Shown one piece after another: positions 1 through 6,777 of a DNA stretch of 21,177 nucleotides. The notes beneath the pieces are model-generated. The model was not told the DNA's origin. It saw only the letters and a program-made list of their open reading frames with translations, and did no database searches. The first letter of the stretch is position 1, and every line of letters starts with the position of its first letter. Location: assembly GCA_905203455.1 (NCBI GenBank), contig CAJKVX010000010.1, positions 1-21,177 on the forward strand, written 5' to 3'. Position numbers and translations under genes: made by a program. This stretch comes from an uncultured Eubacteriales bacterium (lineage in GTDB: Bacteria > Bacillota > Clostridia > Christensenellales > UBA1242).

Positions 1-38
1 ATAAAAATTACATAAGAAAAACGCACAAAAAATCTCAT

Positions 39-68
39 AAAAAAATCTCAAAACAAGTTGAGATTTTT
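39..68 (-). terminator. Rho-independent terminator after the spoIIIA operon
   Basis: A stem of 11 bp (arms 41-51 and 58-68, core TCTCAA/TTGAGA, 6-nt loop) is followed on the minus strand by a run of T residues at 45-39. It lies about 190 nt past the spoIIIAH stop and nothing else between them looks like a terminator. The plus strand also gives a short T run after the stem, so it may work in both directions. Confidence 0.7.
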
Positions 69-254
69 CTTTAACTTTATTTTCATAATCAGCAACAGCA
101 TTTTAATTTGTTATTATTGATTGATTAGTTTTGGACAAGCAATTTATTGTTAACCAGTTAACTGTTTTTTTTAAGTTATTAAGTTAACTGTCCCTTAAAA
201 AAGCAATAATGCATTAAATGACAACTAGGGTTAAATATCAAACAAATAAGTTAA
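69..254. other. Intergenic stretch downstream of spoIIIAH, no gene seen
   Basis: No reading frame with a ribosome binding site is visible here. The stretch is AT-rich and holds three copies of GTTAAC: two at 149-160 inside GTTAACCAGTTAAC, and one at 184-189. CAGTTAACTG at 155-164 is a perfect 10-bp palindrome, and AGTTAACTG recurs at 182-190, so the two can pair across a loop of about 20 nt. Its role is unknown. Confidence 0.4.
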
Positions 255-728
255 TTAAGCAACGGGTATTATTTTAATGTTTGTTGCAGGAACCTCGGCT
301 TCATCAACAACAAGAGATAATATTTTTGAAGCATCATCTGCCGTAAATCCATTAGTTTTAACCATAACATTTAAATTGTCGTCTGAGGCAGTTACAATTG
401 CATCTTCATACCCCGCAGCAGCAATCAAGCCCTCTAAAATTAACTCTTTTTCCATTTGAGCCACAAGTGCAAGTTTTTTGCTTGTTGCAGTTGCAACATA
501 ATCACTGGTGCTTGAAGCACTTGTAATTATTGCGTCAAGATATTCAAGTTCAAGATTTCTTGTGTATGTTCTGTCATCTCTGTAAGTGGCAAAAAAATCT
601 GCTGTTGTGTTTTGATTACTTAATGTTTGGTTTGCGTTATTGTTTAAAGCAACATTTAAATAGCCTGTAACAACAAGCAAAACTGCCATACCTAATAAAA
701 TAAAAATTTTTTTCTTTTTGCTAAGCAT
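255..728 (-). CDS. spoIIIAH: Stage III sporulation protein SpoIIIAH
   Basis: Mother-cell membrane protein whose extracellular domain is known, in Bacillus subtilis, to bind forespore SpoIIQ and help form the channel linking the two cells. The chosen start gives 157 residues beginning MLSKKKK: a short basic tip, one membrane helix (about residues 8-24), a linker, and a C-terminal YscJ/FliF-like ring domain ending in NIKIIPVA. I chose the ATG at 728 because AAGGAGG (737-743) sits 8 nt upstream. An in-frame ATG at 761 with a GGGGAG 7 nt upstream would add 11 residues and cannot be excluded. The gene closely follows spoIIIAG (stop at 765) and is the last in the operon. Confidence 0.88.
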   Translation of the reverse strand: MLSKKKKIFILLGMAVLLVVTGYLNVALNNNANQTLSNQNTTADFFATYRDDRTYTRNLELEYLDAIITSASSTSDYVATATSKKLALVAQMEKELILEGLIAAAGYEDAIVTASDDNLNVMVKTNGFTADDASKILSLVVDEAEVPATNIKIIPVA

Positions 729-764
729 TGATTTTCCCTCCTTGAAAAATAAAATCTTCATAAT

Positions 765-1352
765 TTATCTCCCCTCTAAAATTTGTATTCTGCTTGATGG
801 TATGCCTAGAACTGCACTTATGGTATCAGAAAGCATTAACTGAGTTTTAACATCTCCTGCACCATTTGCAACAATTAACAGCCCAACAATTTCTGGATAA
901 GTTGTAACCACAACAACAGGAGTTGTAACTGTTCCATCTTTATTAAACACTATGCTTGTTGTAACAGTTTTATTCCCATTATTTTCAGTTTCAGTTTTAT
1001 CTTCTGCATAAGTTATTTTTGGGCTTGAATCAACATTTAAAAACACCTTAGCATTACTTATGCCTTTAATTGAATTGATAATTTTGCTTAGGCGTTCTTC
1101 CATGTATAAAACATAGTCTTGCCCTGTTACTGCTAGCTCTTGTGAAGATGACGCGCTTTCAGTTTTTTTGCCACTTGAAAAACTGCTAATAAAAATGCCA
1201 ATTACAACAAAACACAAAATTCCCGCAACACACAAAGCAATTTTTTTGTTAAACTTTGATGATGAACTGTTTTGCTCACCCTTTTCTCCATCTTTGTTTT
1301 TATTTGGAAAAAGCAATTTCATAAAACTGAATTTCTTTTTTTCTTCACTCAT
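765..1352 (-). CDS. spoIIIAG: Stage III sporulation protein SpoIIIAG
   Basis: Ring-forming component of the SpoIIIA complex in the mother-cell membrane. The 195 residues show a basic cytoplasmic tail, one membrane helix at about 37-58 and an extracellular domain. That domain starts around YVLYMEERL and contains the family features: NVDSS, a threonine-rich insert (GNKTVTTS) and TTYPEIVGLLIVANGAGD. The family is distantly related to the flagellar MS-ring protein FliF, and the B. subtilis protein forms a large ring. It is slightly shorter than the B. subtilis protein (about 229). The ATG at 1352 overlaps, as ATGA, the end of an open frame running from the spoIIIAF stop. An AGGAG lies 12 nt upstream, a little far for a Shine-Dalgarno site. 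Confidence 0.9.
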   Translation of the reverse strand: MSEEKKKFSFMKLLFPNKNKDGEKGEQNSSSSKFNKKIALCVAGILCFVVIGIFISSFSSGKKTESASSSQELAVTGQDYVLYMEERLSKIINSIKGISNAKVFLNVDSSPKITYAEDKTETENNGNKTVTTSIVFNKDGTVTTPVVVVTTYPEIVGLLIVANGAGDVKTQLMLSDTISAVLGIPSSRIQILEGR

Positions 1353-1492
1353 TTTATTGCATTTCTCCTTGTTAAATAATATTTGTTTTTGATTTTATAT
1401 ATGTCATTATAGATACTTAATAATTTGCAGATTTTGTTATAATTTGTAATTTTATGTAAAAAGTTTTTATTCATAGATTTAAATTTGCAGAA
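1353..1492 (-). other. Very AT-rich open stretch between spoIIIAF and spoIIIAG
   Basis: After the spoIIIAF TAA (1495-1493) the same frame stays open for 47 codons and ends in a TGA that overlaps the spoIIIAG ATG as ATGA. GC is about 17% (24 of 141 bases), far below the flanking genes. The translation is rich in Lys, Asn, Ile and Tyr and resembles nothing I recognise. An internal ATG at 1474 would give 41 residues but has no ribosome binding site. TCTGCAAATT occurs twice, exactly 60 nt apart. A weak sigma-E-like pair, GACATATA (1398-1405) and AATATTAT (1376-1383) spaced 14 nt, could give spoIIIAG-AH their own promoter. Decayed spoIIIAF sequence, a spacer or a small gene are all possible. Confidence 0.35.
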
Positions 1493-1657
1493 TTAAATTT
1501 GTTTAATTAAATTTAAAATTGGCATAAGAAGCACTGCAAAAATAAACACCCCAACAATAGATTTGACAAAACTTTGCATTCTTCCACTTGGCAAAATAAT
1601 GTCAACCATGGTTTCGCAAACAACACAACCTAAAATTAACATAATGTATTCCGTCAC
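1493..1657 (-). CDS. spoIIIAF: Truncated stage III sporulation protein SpoIIIAF (membrane part only)
   Basis: The product aligns by eye with the first 50 or so residues of SpoIIIAF. It has a first helix after TEY, the loop VDIILPSGRMQ (B. subtilis has IDMLLPSSSMQ), and a second helix ending LMPILNLIKQI. It then stops: about 54 residues against about 206 in B. subtilis, so the soluble ring-type domain is missing. I chose the GTG at 1657, which has AGGAG (1665-1669) 7 nt upstream. An ATG at 1678, inside the end of spoIIIAE, would add seven residues but lacks a binding site. No continuation of the domain is recognisable in any frame downstream, so a single frameshift does not explain the loss. 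Confidence 0.75.
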   Translation of the reverse strand: MTEYIMLILGCVVCETMVDIILPSGRMQSFVKSIVGVFIFAVLLMPILNLIKQI

Positions 1658-1667
1658 ATCAATTCTC

Positions 1668-3077
1668 CTAAATAACATTCACAGTGCAAATCATCATCAG
1701 CAGAGTTAAAAAATACATAAGTGCAATTCCAATAACAATTGCTGAAAGCATTTTAAAACAACTTGCAAAATTTTCAATGAAACCACAAACCTTATCATCG
1801 CCCAAGGGTTCAATAATTCCCGCAACAAGTTTTAATGTTAATGAAAAAACTGCAATTGTTATGATTGGTGCTATAACTGATGCGAGCATAAGCAAAAGCG
1901 CCGCAAACCCAACCGAATTTTTTATTAAAATTCCTGATGCTTTCACAAGTTCAAAACCATCACTAACATACCCACCTAAATATGGAATGTAATTTTTTAA
2001 AGCATATTTAGTGGCTTTTATGCTAATTCCATCAGACGACCCCGCAGTAATTCCTTGAAAACTTAAAATGCTCATGTAAATAGCAAAAATGCTTCCAATT
2101 ACCCATTTAAAAAATGACTTTAAAAAACCTTGAAGTTTTGATAAATTTCTTTTACTTGAAAAATTATTAACCACACTTATAAGCAAAACACAGGTAAACA
2201 CAGGCAATAAAATAGTTGAAAAAATATTACTAATTGTGTTTGACAAAAACAAAACAGTCGGCTGATATGCTTTAACTGAAACCATCCCACCAATGGTTGT
2301 CATAAGGGTAAGCAAAATTGGGAAAACAGCATTCATTTGTGTTTGCATTGAAGAGATAACCTTGCCACAATCAGTTATCACTTTGCCCCCAAGCCCAACT
2401 AAAATAACAACAATTGCCCCCAAACAAATAAGCCTGATTACACCTTTAACACTTTCTCCACCTCGCCCAGGCACAAGGGTTGAATAAAGCACATATAAAA
2501 GCGTTATAACAATCACAATTAATAAAGGAACAAATGATGTTTTAAACCCCTCAACAACTCCTTGCCAAATGCCATTAATAATGCTTCCAAAATCTGCAAC
2601 AAAATTGCCAGATATTATTTGAGTTACAAGTTCGCTAAAAGACAAATCTTCAAAAATTGAAACTGAAGAATTTGTAACAATTTCATTTAACACAACTTCA
2701 AGTTCGCTAAAATCAATGTTGTTTAAATCTTCCTGCACTTGATTAGACAATTCTTGTTCAATATCACTGTTGTCTGAAATTTCATCATCACTCTCTCCCA
2801 AAACCCCTTCATCACCCTCAGCATTGGTCACCAGTTTCACATTTTTATTTTGCATAATGTAATCGTTGCCATTTAATGCAGAACTAAAATTAAAAGCATC
2901 TGCACAAACATTGCCACTTGCAAAATATGAGTTTGATGCATTGAATTGAAATAGAAATGAAACAGCAACAAACATTAAAATAAGACATAAAATAACTGCA
3001 TTTTTGTATATAATTTGCAATTTTATGCCAATATTTTCAGTTCTACTTTTTAATTTTGCAAAATTTCTTTTTATCAT
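1668..3077 (-). CDS. spoIIIAE: Stage III sporulation protein SpoIIIAE
   Basis: Polytopic membrane protein of the SpoIIIA complex, needed for the forespore to stay metabolically active after engulfment. At 469 residues it is about 70 longer than the B. subtilis protein. The extra length is N-terminal: a basic start, a signal-like helix at about 25-46, then an acidic low-complexity linker around 85-125 (ESDDEISDNSDIEQE). The rest is typical, with several membrane helices and the family block that reads FQGITAGSSDGI, NYIPYLGGYVSDG and LIKNSVG here (B. subtilis VQGASAAVTDGI, NFIPVLGRMFTDA, LLKNTVG). Its start overlaps the end of spoIIIAD by 4 nt (ATGA), suggesting translational coupling. Confidence 0.92.
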   Translation of the reverse strand: MIKRNFAKLKSRTENIGIKLQIIYKNAVILCLILMFVAVSFLFQFNASNSYFASGNVCADAFNFSSALNGNDYIMQNKNVKLVTNAEGDEGVLGESDDEISDNSDIEQELSNQVQEDLNNIDFSELEVVLNEIVTNSSVSIFEDLSFSELVTQIISGNFVADFGSIINGIWQGVVEGFKTSFVPLLIVIVITLLYVLYSTLVPGRGGESVKGVIRLICLGAIVVILVGLGGKVITDCGKVISSMQTQMNAVFPILLTLMTTIGGMVSVKAYQPTVLFLSNTISNIFSTILLPVFTCVLLISVVNNFSSKRNLSKLQGFLKSFFKWVIGSIFAIYMSILSFQGITAGSSDGISIKATKYALKNYIPYLGGYVSDGFELVKASGILIKNSVGFAALLLMLASVIAPIITIAVFSLTLKLVAGIIEPLGDDKVCGFIENFASCFKMLSAIVIGIALMYFLTLLMMICTVNVI

Positions 3078-3454
3078 AAAATACTCATTATTGTTGTAAT
3101 TAAAAGTCTGATAACAGGCAAAGCAAGAATTAAAATGGATATTTTCCCACCCAGTAAAATTTTATTGGCAAGCAATTTATTTCCGCTGTCTTCGGCAATC
3201 TCCCCACAAAATTCGGTTATGTAGCCCACGCCTAAAACTTTTACAATGGGTGTTGTTATGCTTGTTCCTAAACCACTAATTTCACCAAAACCCACGAATT
3301 CATCAATAATAATTTCAACTTCACTAATAAGCATTAAAGAAATTATAAGCCCACCTGCTATGCTAACTAAAAGTGCAAGTTCTGGCTTATATTGTTTTAT
3401 TGTAATGTAAAGAACAACTGTTACAAGCCCCGTGCCTAAAATTTTAAACAGCAT
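3074..3454 (-). CDS. spoIIIAD: Stage III sporulation protein SpoIIIAD
   Basis: Small membrane protein of the SpoIIIA complex with an AC/AD-type fold. The 126 residues contain about four hydrophobic helices, with the family-like segment IIKQYKPELALLVSIAGG near the N-terminus and GISISILILALPVIRLL-like hydrophobic sequence at the C-terminus. The ATG at 3460 is only one base from the AAGGAG, so I prefer the in-frame ATG at 3454, which has normal 7-nt spacing and begins MLFKILG. It follows spoIIIAC by under 20 nt and overlaps spoIIIAE. No individual biochemical function is established; it is thought to form part of the membrane export apparatus with AC and AE. Confidence 0.88.
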   Translation of the reverse strand: MLFKILGTGLVTVVLYITIKQYKPELALLVSIAGGLIISLMLISEVEIIIDEFVGFGEISGLGTSITTPIVKVLGVGYITEFCGEIAEDSGNKLLANKILLGGKISILILALPVIRLLITTIMSIL

Positions 3455-3472
3455 AGTCATTCTCCTTAATTG

Positions 3473-3670
3473 TTAATAAAGATAAAACATACTTTTTATG
3501 GTTTCAAACAAATCACTAACCATTCCAAGAACCATCACAAGAACAATAACAAGCCCTGCAAGAGTTGCCAGTGTTGCAATTTCGCTTTTTCCTGAATGAT
3601 TTAAAATTTGACTTATTACCGCTGTTAAAATTCCAATTGCCGCAATTTTAAATATTATTTCAATTCCCAT
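3473..3670 (-). CDS. spoIIIAC: Stage III sporulation protein SpoIIIAC
   Basis: A 65-residue protein with two membrane helices (about 5-22 and 32-53) joined by a short loop containing HSGKSEIATLATLAG. Length and layout match the SpoIIIAC family, which shares its fold with SpoIIIAD. The ATG has AGAGGTG a few bases upstream. Its place between spoIIIAB (gap 9 nt) and spoIIIAD (gap 18 nt) is canonical for the operon. Confidence 0.88.
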   Translation of the reverse strand: MGIEIIFKIAAIGILTAVISQILNHSGKSEIATLATLAGLVIVLVMVLGMVSDLFETIKSMFYLY

Positions 3671-3679
3671 AACACACCT

Positions 3680-4177
3680 CTAAAAAATTATTATTGCTAA
3701 AATCAGTCCAAACCCAATTGAAAGTTTATAAGCAAGAGTTGCATTTTTGTTTTTTTCTTCCTGGGATTTTTTTTGTTCAATTTTAAATTTTTCGATATAG
3801 TTTTTAATTGAAGTTATTTGACTTGTTGCATCAACATTTCCTAAACCATTAAGAAAATTGTAAATTTCAATTTTAAATTGCTCACTAATAAATTCAGGAA
3901 AAAGTAAGTCATTTCTTTTCAATGCAGTAAAATTTGATGTTTTAAATTTTATGTTACTGAAAGATTTAAGAAGTTCAATTAAATGTGATTTTTTATTTTG
4001 GCAAAAAGAATTAAACAACTGTGGCAATTTATCTTGACTAAAATTTATATTTACTTCAAGAAAATGGCAAAAATCAATCAGGTCGTTACAAAACTTAACC
4101 TTGCTTACATACCTGTTTGAATAAAAATATCCACATAAACCTGAAAGAATCACAATGCCAGCACACACAAAAATCAT
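3680..4177 (-). CDS. spoIIIAB: Stage III sporulation protein SpoIIIAB
   Basis: A 165-residue protein with an N-terminal membrane helix (about 2-18), a helical soluble middle (NDLIDFCHFLEVNINFSQDKLPQLF near the start) and a C-terminal helix (LSIGFGLILAIIIF). This is the SpoIIIAB layout. The family resembles type II secretion GspF domains and is thought to act beside the ATPase SpoIIIAA. It begins 10 nt after the spoIIIAA stop. A GAGG element 8 nt upstream sets the ATG at 4177; an overlapping upstream ATG is out of frame. Confidence 0.85.
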   Translation of the reverse strand: MIFVCAGIVILSGLCGYFYSNRYVSKVKFCNDLIDFCHFLEVNINFSQDKLPQLFNSFCQNKKSHLIELLKSFSNIKFKTSNFTALKRNDLLFPEFISEQFKIEIYNFLNGLGNVDATSQITSIKNYIEKFKIEQKKSQEEKNKNATLAYKLSIGFGLILAIIIF

Positions 4178-4187
4178 AACATTTTCC

Positions 4188-5105
4188 TCAACAAGCCTGA
4201 TAAATCGGCTTTAAATTTTCATTTAAAATATTTTCATAAGTTCCAGGCCCATTTCGGTTAGATAACACAATAATCCTTTCAAACAATTTTTCTTCAATCA
4301 TAAACGCAAATTCGCTTTTATTTAAAACTGATTTCACATTTTCACCATGAATTGTTGCAACAACCCTAACACCTGACTTAATTGCATTTTTGGCTGCAAA
4401 TGCATCTGCTTTTGAAATAAGTTCATCACAGATTATAACATCAGGTTTAAGCGTTCGTATGCCTTGGCAAAAAGCATATTCCTTGGTTGTTCCGCTGATA
4501 ACATCTGCAAAATTCCCAACATCAAGTGTTGGGGTTCCGTTATAGGCATTTGCAATTTCAAACCTTTCATCAACAATTAAAACATTCAGAATTTTAGTAG
4601 AATTAACTTTTGAAAGTGAATAGGCAATATCTCTTAAAAAAGTTGTTTTGCCAGCACCTGGTGGGGCTATTATTAAGGTATTTTTTAAACCTCCATCAAG
4701 CATAAAGGTTAACGCAAGATGAGCACAATTTTTTATTTGATGCGGAATTCTTATGTTAATTGAGTTGATGTTCTTTAATGTTTCGGGCTGGTTATCTTTA
4801 TTTAAAACATGTTCGCCTGCAAGCCCTAGCCTTAACCCATCTTTGCAGGTAATAAACCCCTGCTTTATTTGATTATTAAAAGCATACAAAGAGTTTTCCG
4901 TTGCAACCGACAGACAATGCGTAATATCTTTTTTTGTGCAAATTAATGCCTGTTTTGAAGTTTTATCTAAAACAACATAAGTTTTCCCCGCAAAATTAAC
5001 AACAACAGGACAATTATTTCTTAGCCGAATTTCATACACAAAATTTAAATTAAAAGTTGAAGAAATTGCCTCAAATAAAAATGTTGAAAGTAAGTCTTTT
5101 ATCAC
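4188..5105 (-). CDS. spoIIIAA: Stage III sporulation protein SpoIIIAA, ATPase
   Basis: First gene of the sporulation operon: a secretion-type AAA/RecA-fold ATPase thought to power the SpoIIIA-SpoIIQ channel from the mother-cell side. Its 305 residues match the family length. Walker A is APPGAGKTT at 147-155 (Lys153), LIVDER lies at 176-181 and the Walker B-like VIICDE at 223-228. A conserved histidine follows in VVATIHGENVKS. The start is GTG at 5105, set by AAGAGG about 8 nt upstream; no in-frame ATG is near. It sits 20-50 nt from a sigma-E-like promoter and downstream of efp, the usual Firmicutes arrangement. Confidence 0.92.
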   Translation of the reverse strand: MIKDLLSTFLFEAISSTFNLNFVYEIRLRNNCPVVVNFAGKTYVVLDKTSKQALICTKKDITHCLSVATENSLYAFNNQIKQGFITCKDGLRLGLAGEHVLNKDNQPETLKNINSINIRIPHQIKNCAHLALTFMLDGGLKNTLIIAPPGAGKTTFLRDIAYSLSKVNSTKILNVLIVDERFEIANAYNGTPTLDVGNFADVISGTTKEYAFCQGIRTLKPDVIICDELISKADAFAAKNAIKSGVRVVATIHGENVKSVLNKSEFAFMIEEKLFERIIVLSNRNGPGTYENILNENLKPIYQAC

Positions 5106-5124
5106 CTTATAAGCCTCTTGTTTA

Positions 5125-5154
5125 ATTGTATTTTTTTAATTCAGATAAAATGAA
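5125..5154 (-). promoter_or_regulatory. Sigma-E-type promoter of the spoIIIA operon
   Basis: On the minus strand, TTCATTTT (5147-5154) and AATACAAT (5125-5132) are separated by 14 nt. This fits the known sigma-E pattern of a CATATT-like -35 and CATACAAT -10 with 13-15 nt spacing. It lies about 20 nt upstream of the spoIIIAA GTG and after the efp terminator, where a mother-cell promoter is expected. Confidence 0.65.
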
Positions 5155-5223
5155 ACTTAAAAAATTTTTATCACTGCAAAATTTGGCAAAAAATAAACTT
5201 TTAATGCTAAATAATTTGATAAA

Positions 5224-5250
5224 ACAAAAAAACACCATTAAGGTGTTTAA
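5224..5250 (-). terminator. Rho-independent terminator after efp
   Basis: Minus strand: arms AACACC and GGTGTT, extended by A-T pairs, with a 5-nt loop and then TTTTTGTTTT. It lies about 30 nt after the efp stop and separates the housekeeping efp unit from the sporulation operon. Confidence 0.8.
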
Positions 5251-5281
5251 AAATAATCAAATAGTTATTAAGTTATAACAA

Positions 5282-5839
5282 TTAAACTCTTGACATATAA
5301 GTTCCAGTTCGGGTGTCAATTCTAATTTTTTCACCATTGTTAACAAACAATGGAACTTGAATAACCAAACCAGTTTCAAGAGTTGCTGGCTTGTTACCTG
5401 CCTTGCTTGTGTCTCCCTGAATGCCCGGTTCACACTCAGTTATTGTTAATTCAACAAAGTTTGGTGGTTCAACACTGAACGCTTCACCTTTATAAAATTG
5501 AACAGTTGCTTGCATATTTTCAGTTATATATTTTAATGCATCTTCAACTTGGTCATAGTTTAATGGAACTTGTTCATATGTATTAGTATCCATAAAGTAA
5601 TACAAATTACCATCGTTATAAAGATAAGTCATTTCTTTTCTTTCAATATGAGCCTTCTCAAACTTTTCAACTGGGTTAAAAGTTTTTTCAATAACTTGAC
5701 CAGTTACAATATTTTTTAATTTTGTTCTAACAAAAGCGGCACCTTTGCCTGGTTTTACATGAAGAAAGTCAACCACAATATAAATTTTGCCGTCAAGTTC
5801 AAAAGTTACGCCTTTTCTTAAATCTCCTGCTGTTATCAT
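5282..5839 (-). CDS. efp: Translation elongation factor P
   Basis: EF-P binds between the ribosomal P and E sites and relieves stalling at polyproline. The 185 residues starting MITAGDLRKG match the family length exactly: an N-terminal KOW-like domain and two OB domains ending in RIDTRTGTYMSRV. The tip of domain I reads HVKPGKGAAFVR, with Lys32 at the position that is modified in other bacteria (5-aminopentanolylated in B. subtilis). I chose the ATG at 5839, with GGAGG 4 nt upstream; an upstream in-frame start would add a 15-residue tail foreign to the family. It has its own promoter and terminator, and its neighbour spoIIIAA is the usual one. Confidence 0.96.
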   Translation of the reverse strand: MITAGDLRKGVTFELDGKIYIVVDFLHVKPGKGAAFVRTKLKNIVTGQVIEKTFNPVEKFEKAHIERKEMTYLYNDGNLYYFMDTNTYEQVPLNYDQVEDALKYITENMQATVQFYKGEAFSVEPPNFVELTITECEPGIQGDTSKAGNKPATLETGLVIQVPLFVNNGEKIRIDTRTGTYMSRV

Positions 5840-5872
5840 AAATCCTCCAATTAATTTACATTTATCTTTTAT

Positions 5873-5881
5873 ATTATACCA
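5873..5881 (-). promoter_or_regulatory. Extended -10 promoter of efp
   Basis: The minus strand has TGGTATAAT, a perfect extended -10 (TGn-TATAAT), about 33 nt before the efp ATG. The -35 region is poor, which extended -10 promoters tolerate. It implies efp can be transcribed independently of the truB operon upstream. Confidence 0.65.
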
Positions 5882-5918
5882 CACTTTTTGCCATTTGGGA
5901 AGTGTTTAATAAACAAAC

Positions 5919-6764
5919 TTAAACTTTTTTATAATCTTCAAACATCATAAGCGCATCTTTCGTTTGATGCCCTTTTGATTCACAAATAATTCTGCCGTTT
6001 ATTCCCAAATTTTTTAGCGCAATGTTTAACTTTTTATAATCTGGTCCAAATTCCAAAGGTGAATCAAAGTTTAAATGAGTAAGTTCGCCCTTATCCCCAA
6101 ACTTTATTCTTGAAAAGTGCGAGTGAATTGTTTTGCCCCGTTGACCAAGTTTTTCCATTAAAGTTTTAAAAATATTTTCATAATCGATAACATCTTTGAT
6201 GCCACCAAGAGTGAAAGCATTAATATGCCCAAAATCAAGCGCTGGCATTAAATGCTCATCAATTGTGCAAAAATCTGCCACCTCTTCAACTGTGCCAATT
6301 TGCCCATGTTTTCCCATTGTTTCAGGGCACAGAAAAATGCCTTCTAAAAGATTTTCATGTTTTAAAATTTCAACCAGTTCAACTAAATGTTTTTTTGTGT
6401 TGTTTAACGCTTCCTCTCTTGTTTGTTTTGTTAAACTTCCTGGGTGAAAAACCAATCTGTCAGCCCCCATTATTTTCATCATTTTTATTGACGCAATAAT
6501 ATAACCATAACTTTTTTCTGCCTGAATGTCATCAGGTGTGGCAAGGTTAATGTAATAAGGTGCGTGGGCACTAAGACTTATGTTATATTTTTTGAACTCT
6601 TCACCAATAATTTTTGCCTTACTTTCGCTAATATTTACACCATGTGTGAAAGGATACTCAAATGTTGTTAGCCCAAGTTCTCTTAAAAATTTAGGCACTT
6701 TTAAAATGTCAATGCCTAATTCTTCCATATATTCACATCTGCCTGATGGCCCAAATTCAACCAT
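5919..6764 (-). CDS. Endonuclease IV-like TIM-barrel protein (Nfo family)
   Basis: The family (AP endonuclease 2 / Nfo) cuts DNA 5' to abasic sites using three zinc ions. In these 281 residues I see the landmarks of the barrel: His67 in SAHAPYYINLA, His107 in VFHPGS, Glu148 in CPETMG, Asp177 and His180 in DFGHI, His214/His216 in IHSHFSRI, and Glu262 in ICESK. The N-terminus (FGPSG, then YPFTHGVNIS) resembles the archaeal/thermophile branch rather than E. coli Nfo. The Asp-x-His pair that completes a metal site in E. coli Nfo (Asp229, His231) is not clear; the nearest stretch is GELTHLNF. The ATG follows TAAGGAGAG, overlapping the truB stop. Abasic-site activity is likely but unproven. Confidence 0.75.
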   Translation of the reverse strand: MVEFGPSGRCEYMEELGIDILKVPKFLRELGLTTFEYPFTHGVNISESKAKIIGEEFKKYNISLSAHAPYYINLATPDDIQAEKSYGYIIASIKMMKIMGADRLVFHPGSLTKQTREEALNNTKKHLVELVEILKHENLLEGIFLCPETMGKHGQIGTVEEVADFCTIDEHLMPALDFGHINAFTLGGIKDVIDYENIFKTLMEKLGQRGKTIHSHFSRIKFGDKGELTHLNFDSPLEFGPDYKKLNIALKNLGINGRIICESKGHQTKDALMMFEDYKKV

Positions 6765-6777
6765 TTATATTCTCTCC

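Noticed and set aside
1493..1678. SpoIIIAF domain lost by a simple frameshift in this copy
   Set aside because: I translated the gap in the continuing frame and found no SpoIIIAF-like sequence; the gap is also too short to hold the roughly 145 missing residues.
5885..5918. A terminator between the Nfo-like gene and efp
   Set aside because: Only weak short stems without a following T run are present, so the upstream operon may read into efp in addition to its own promoter.
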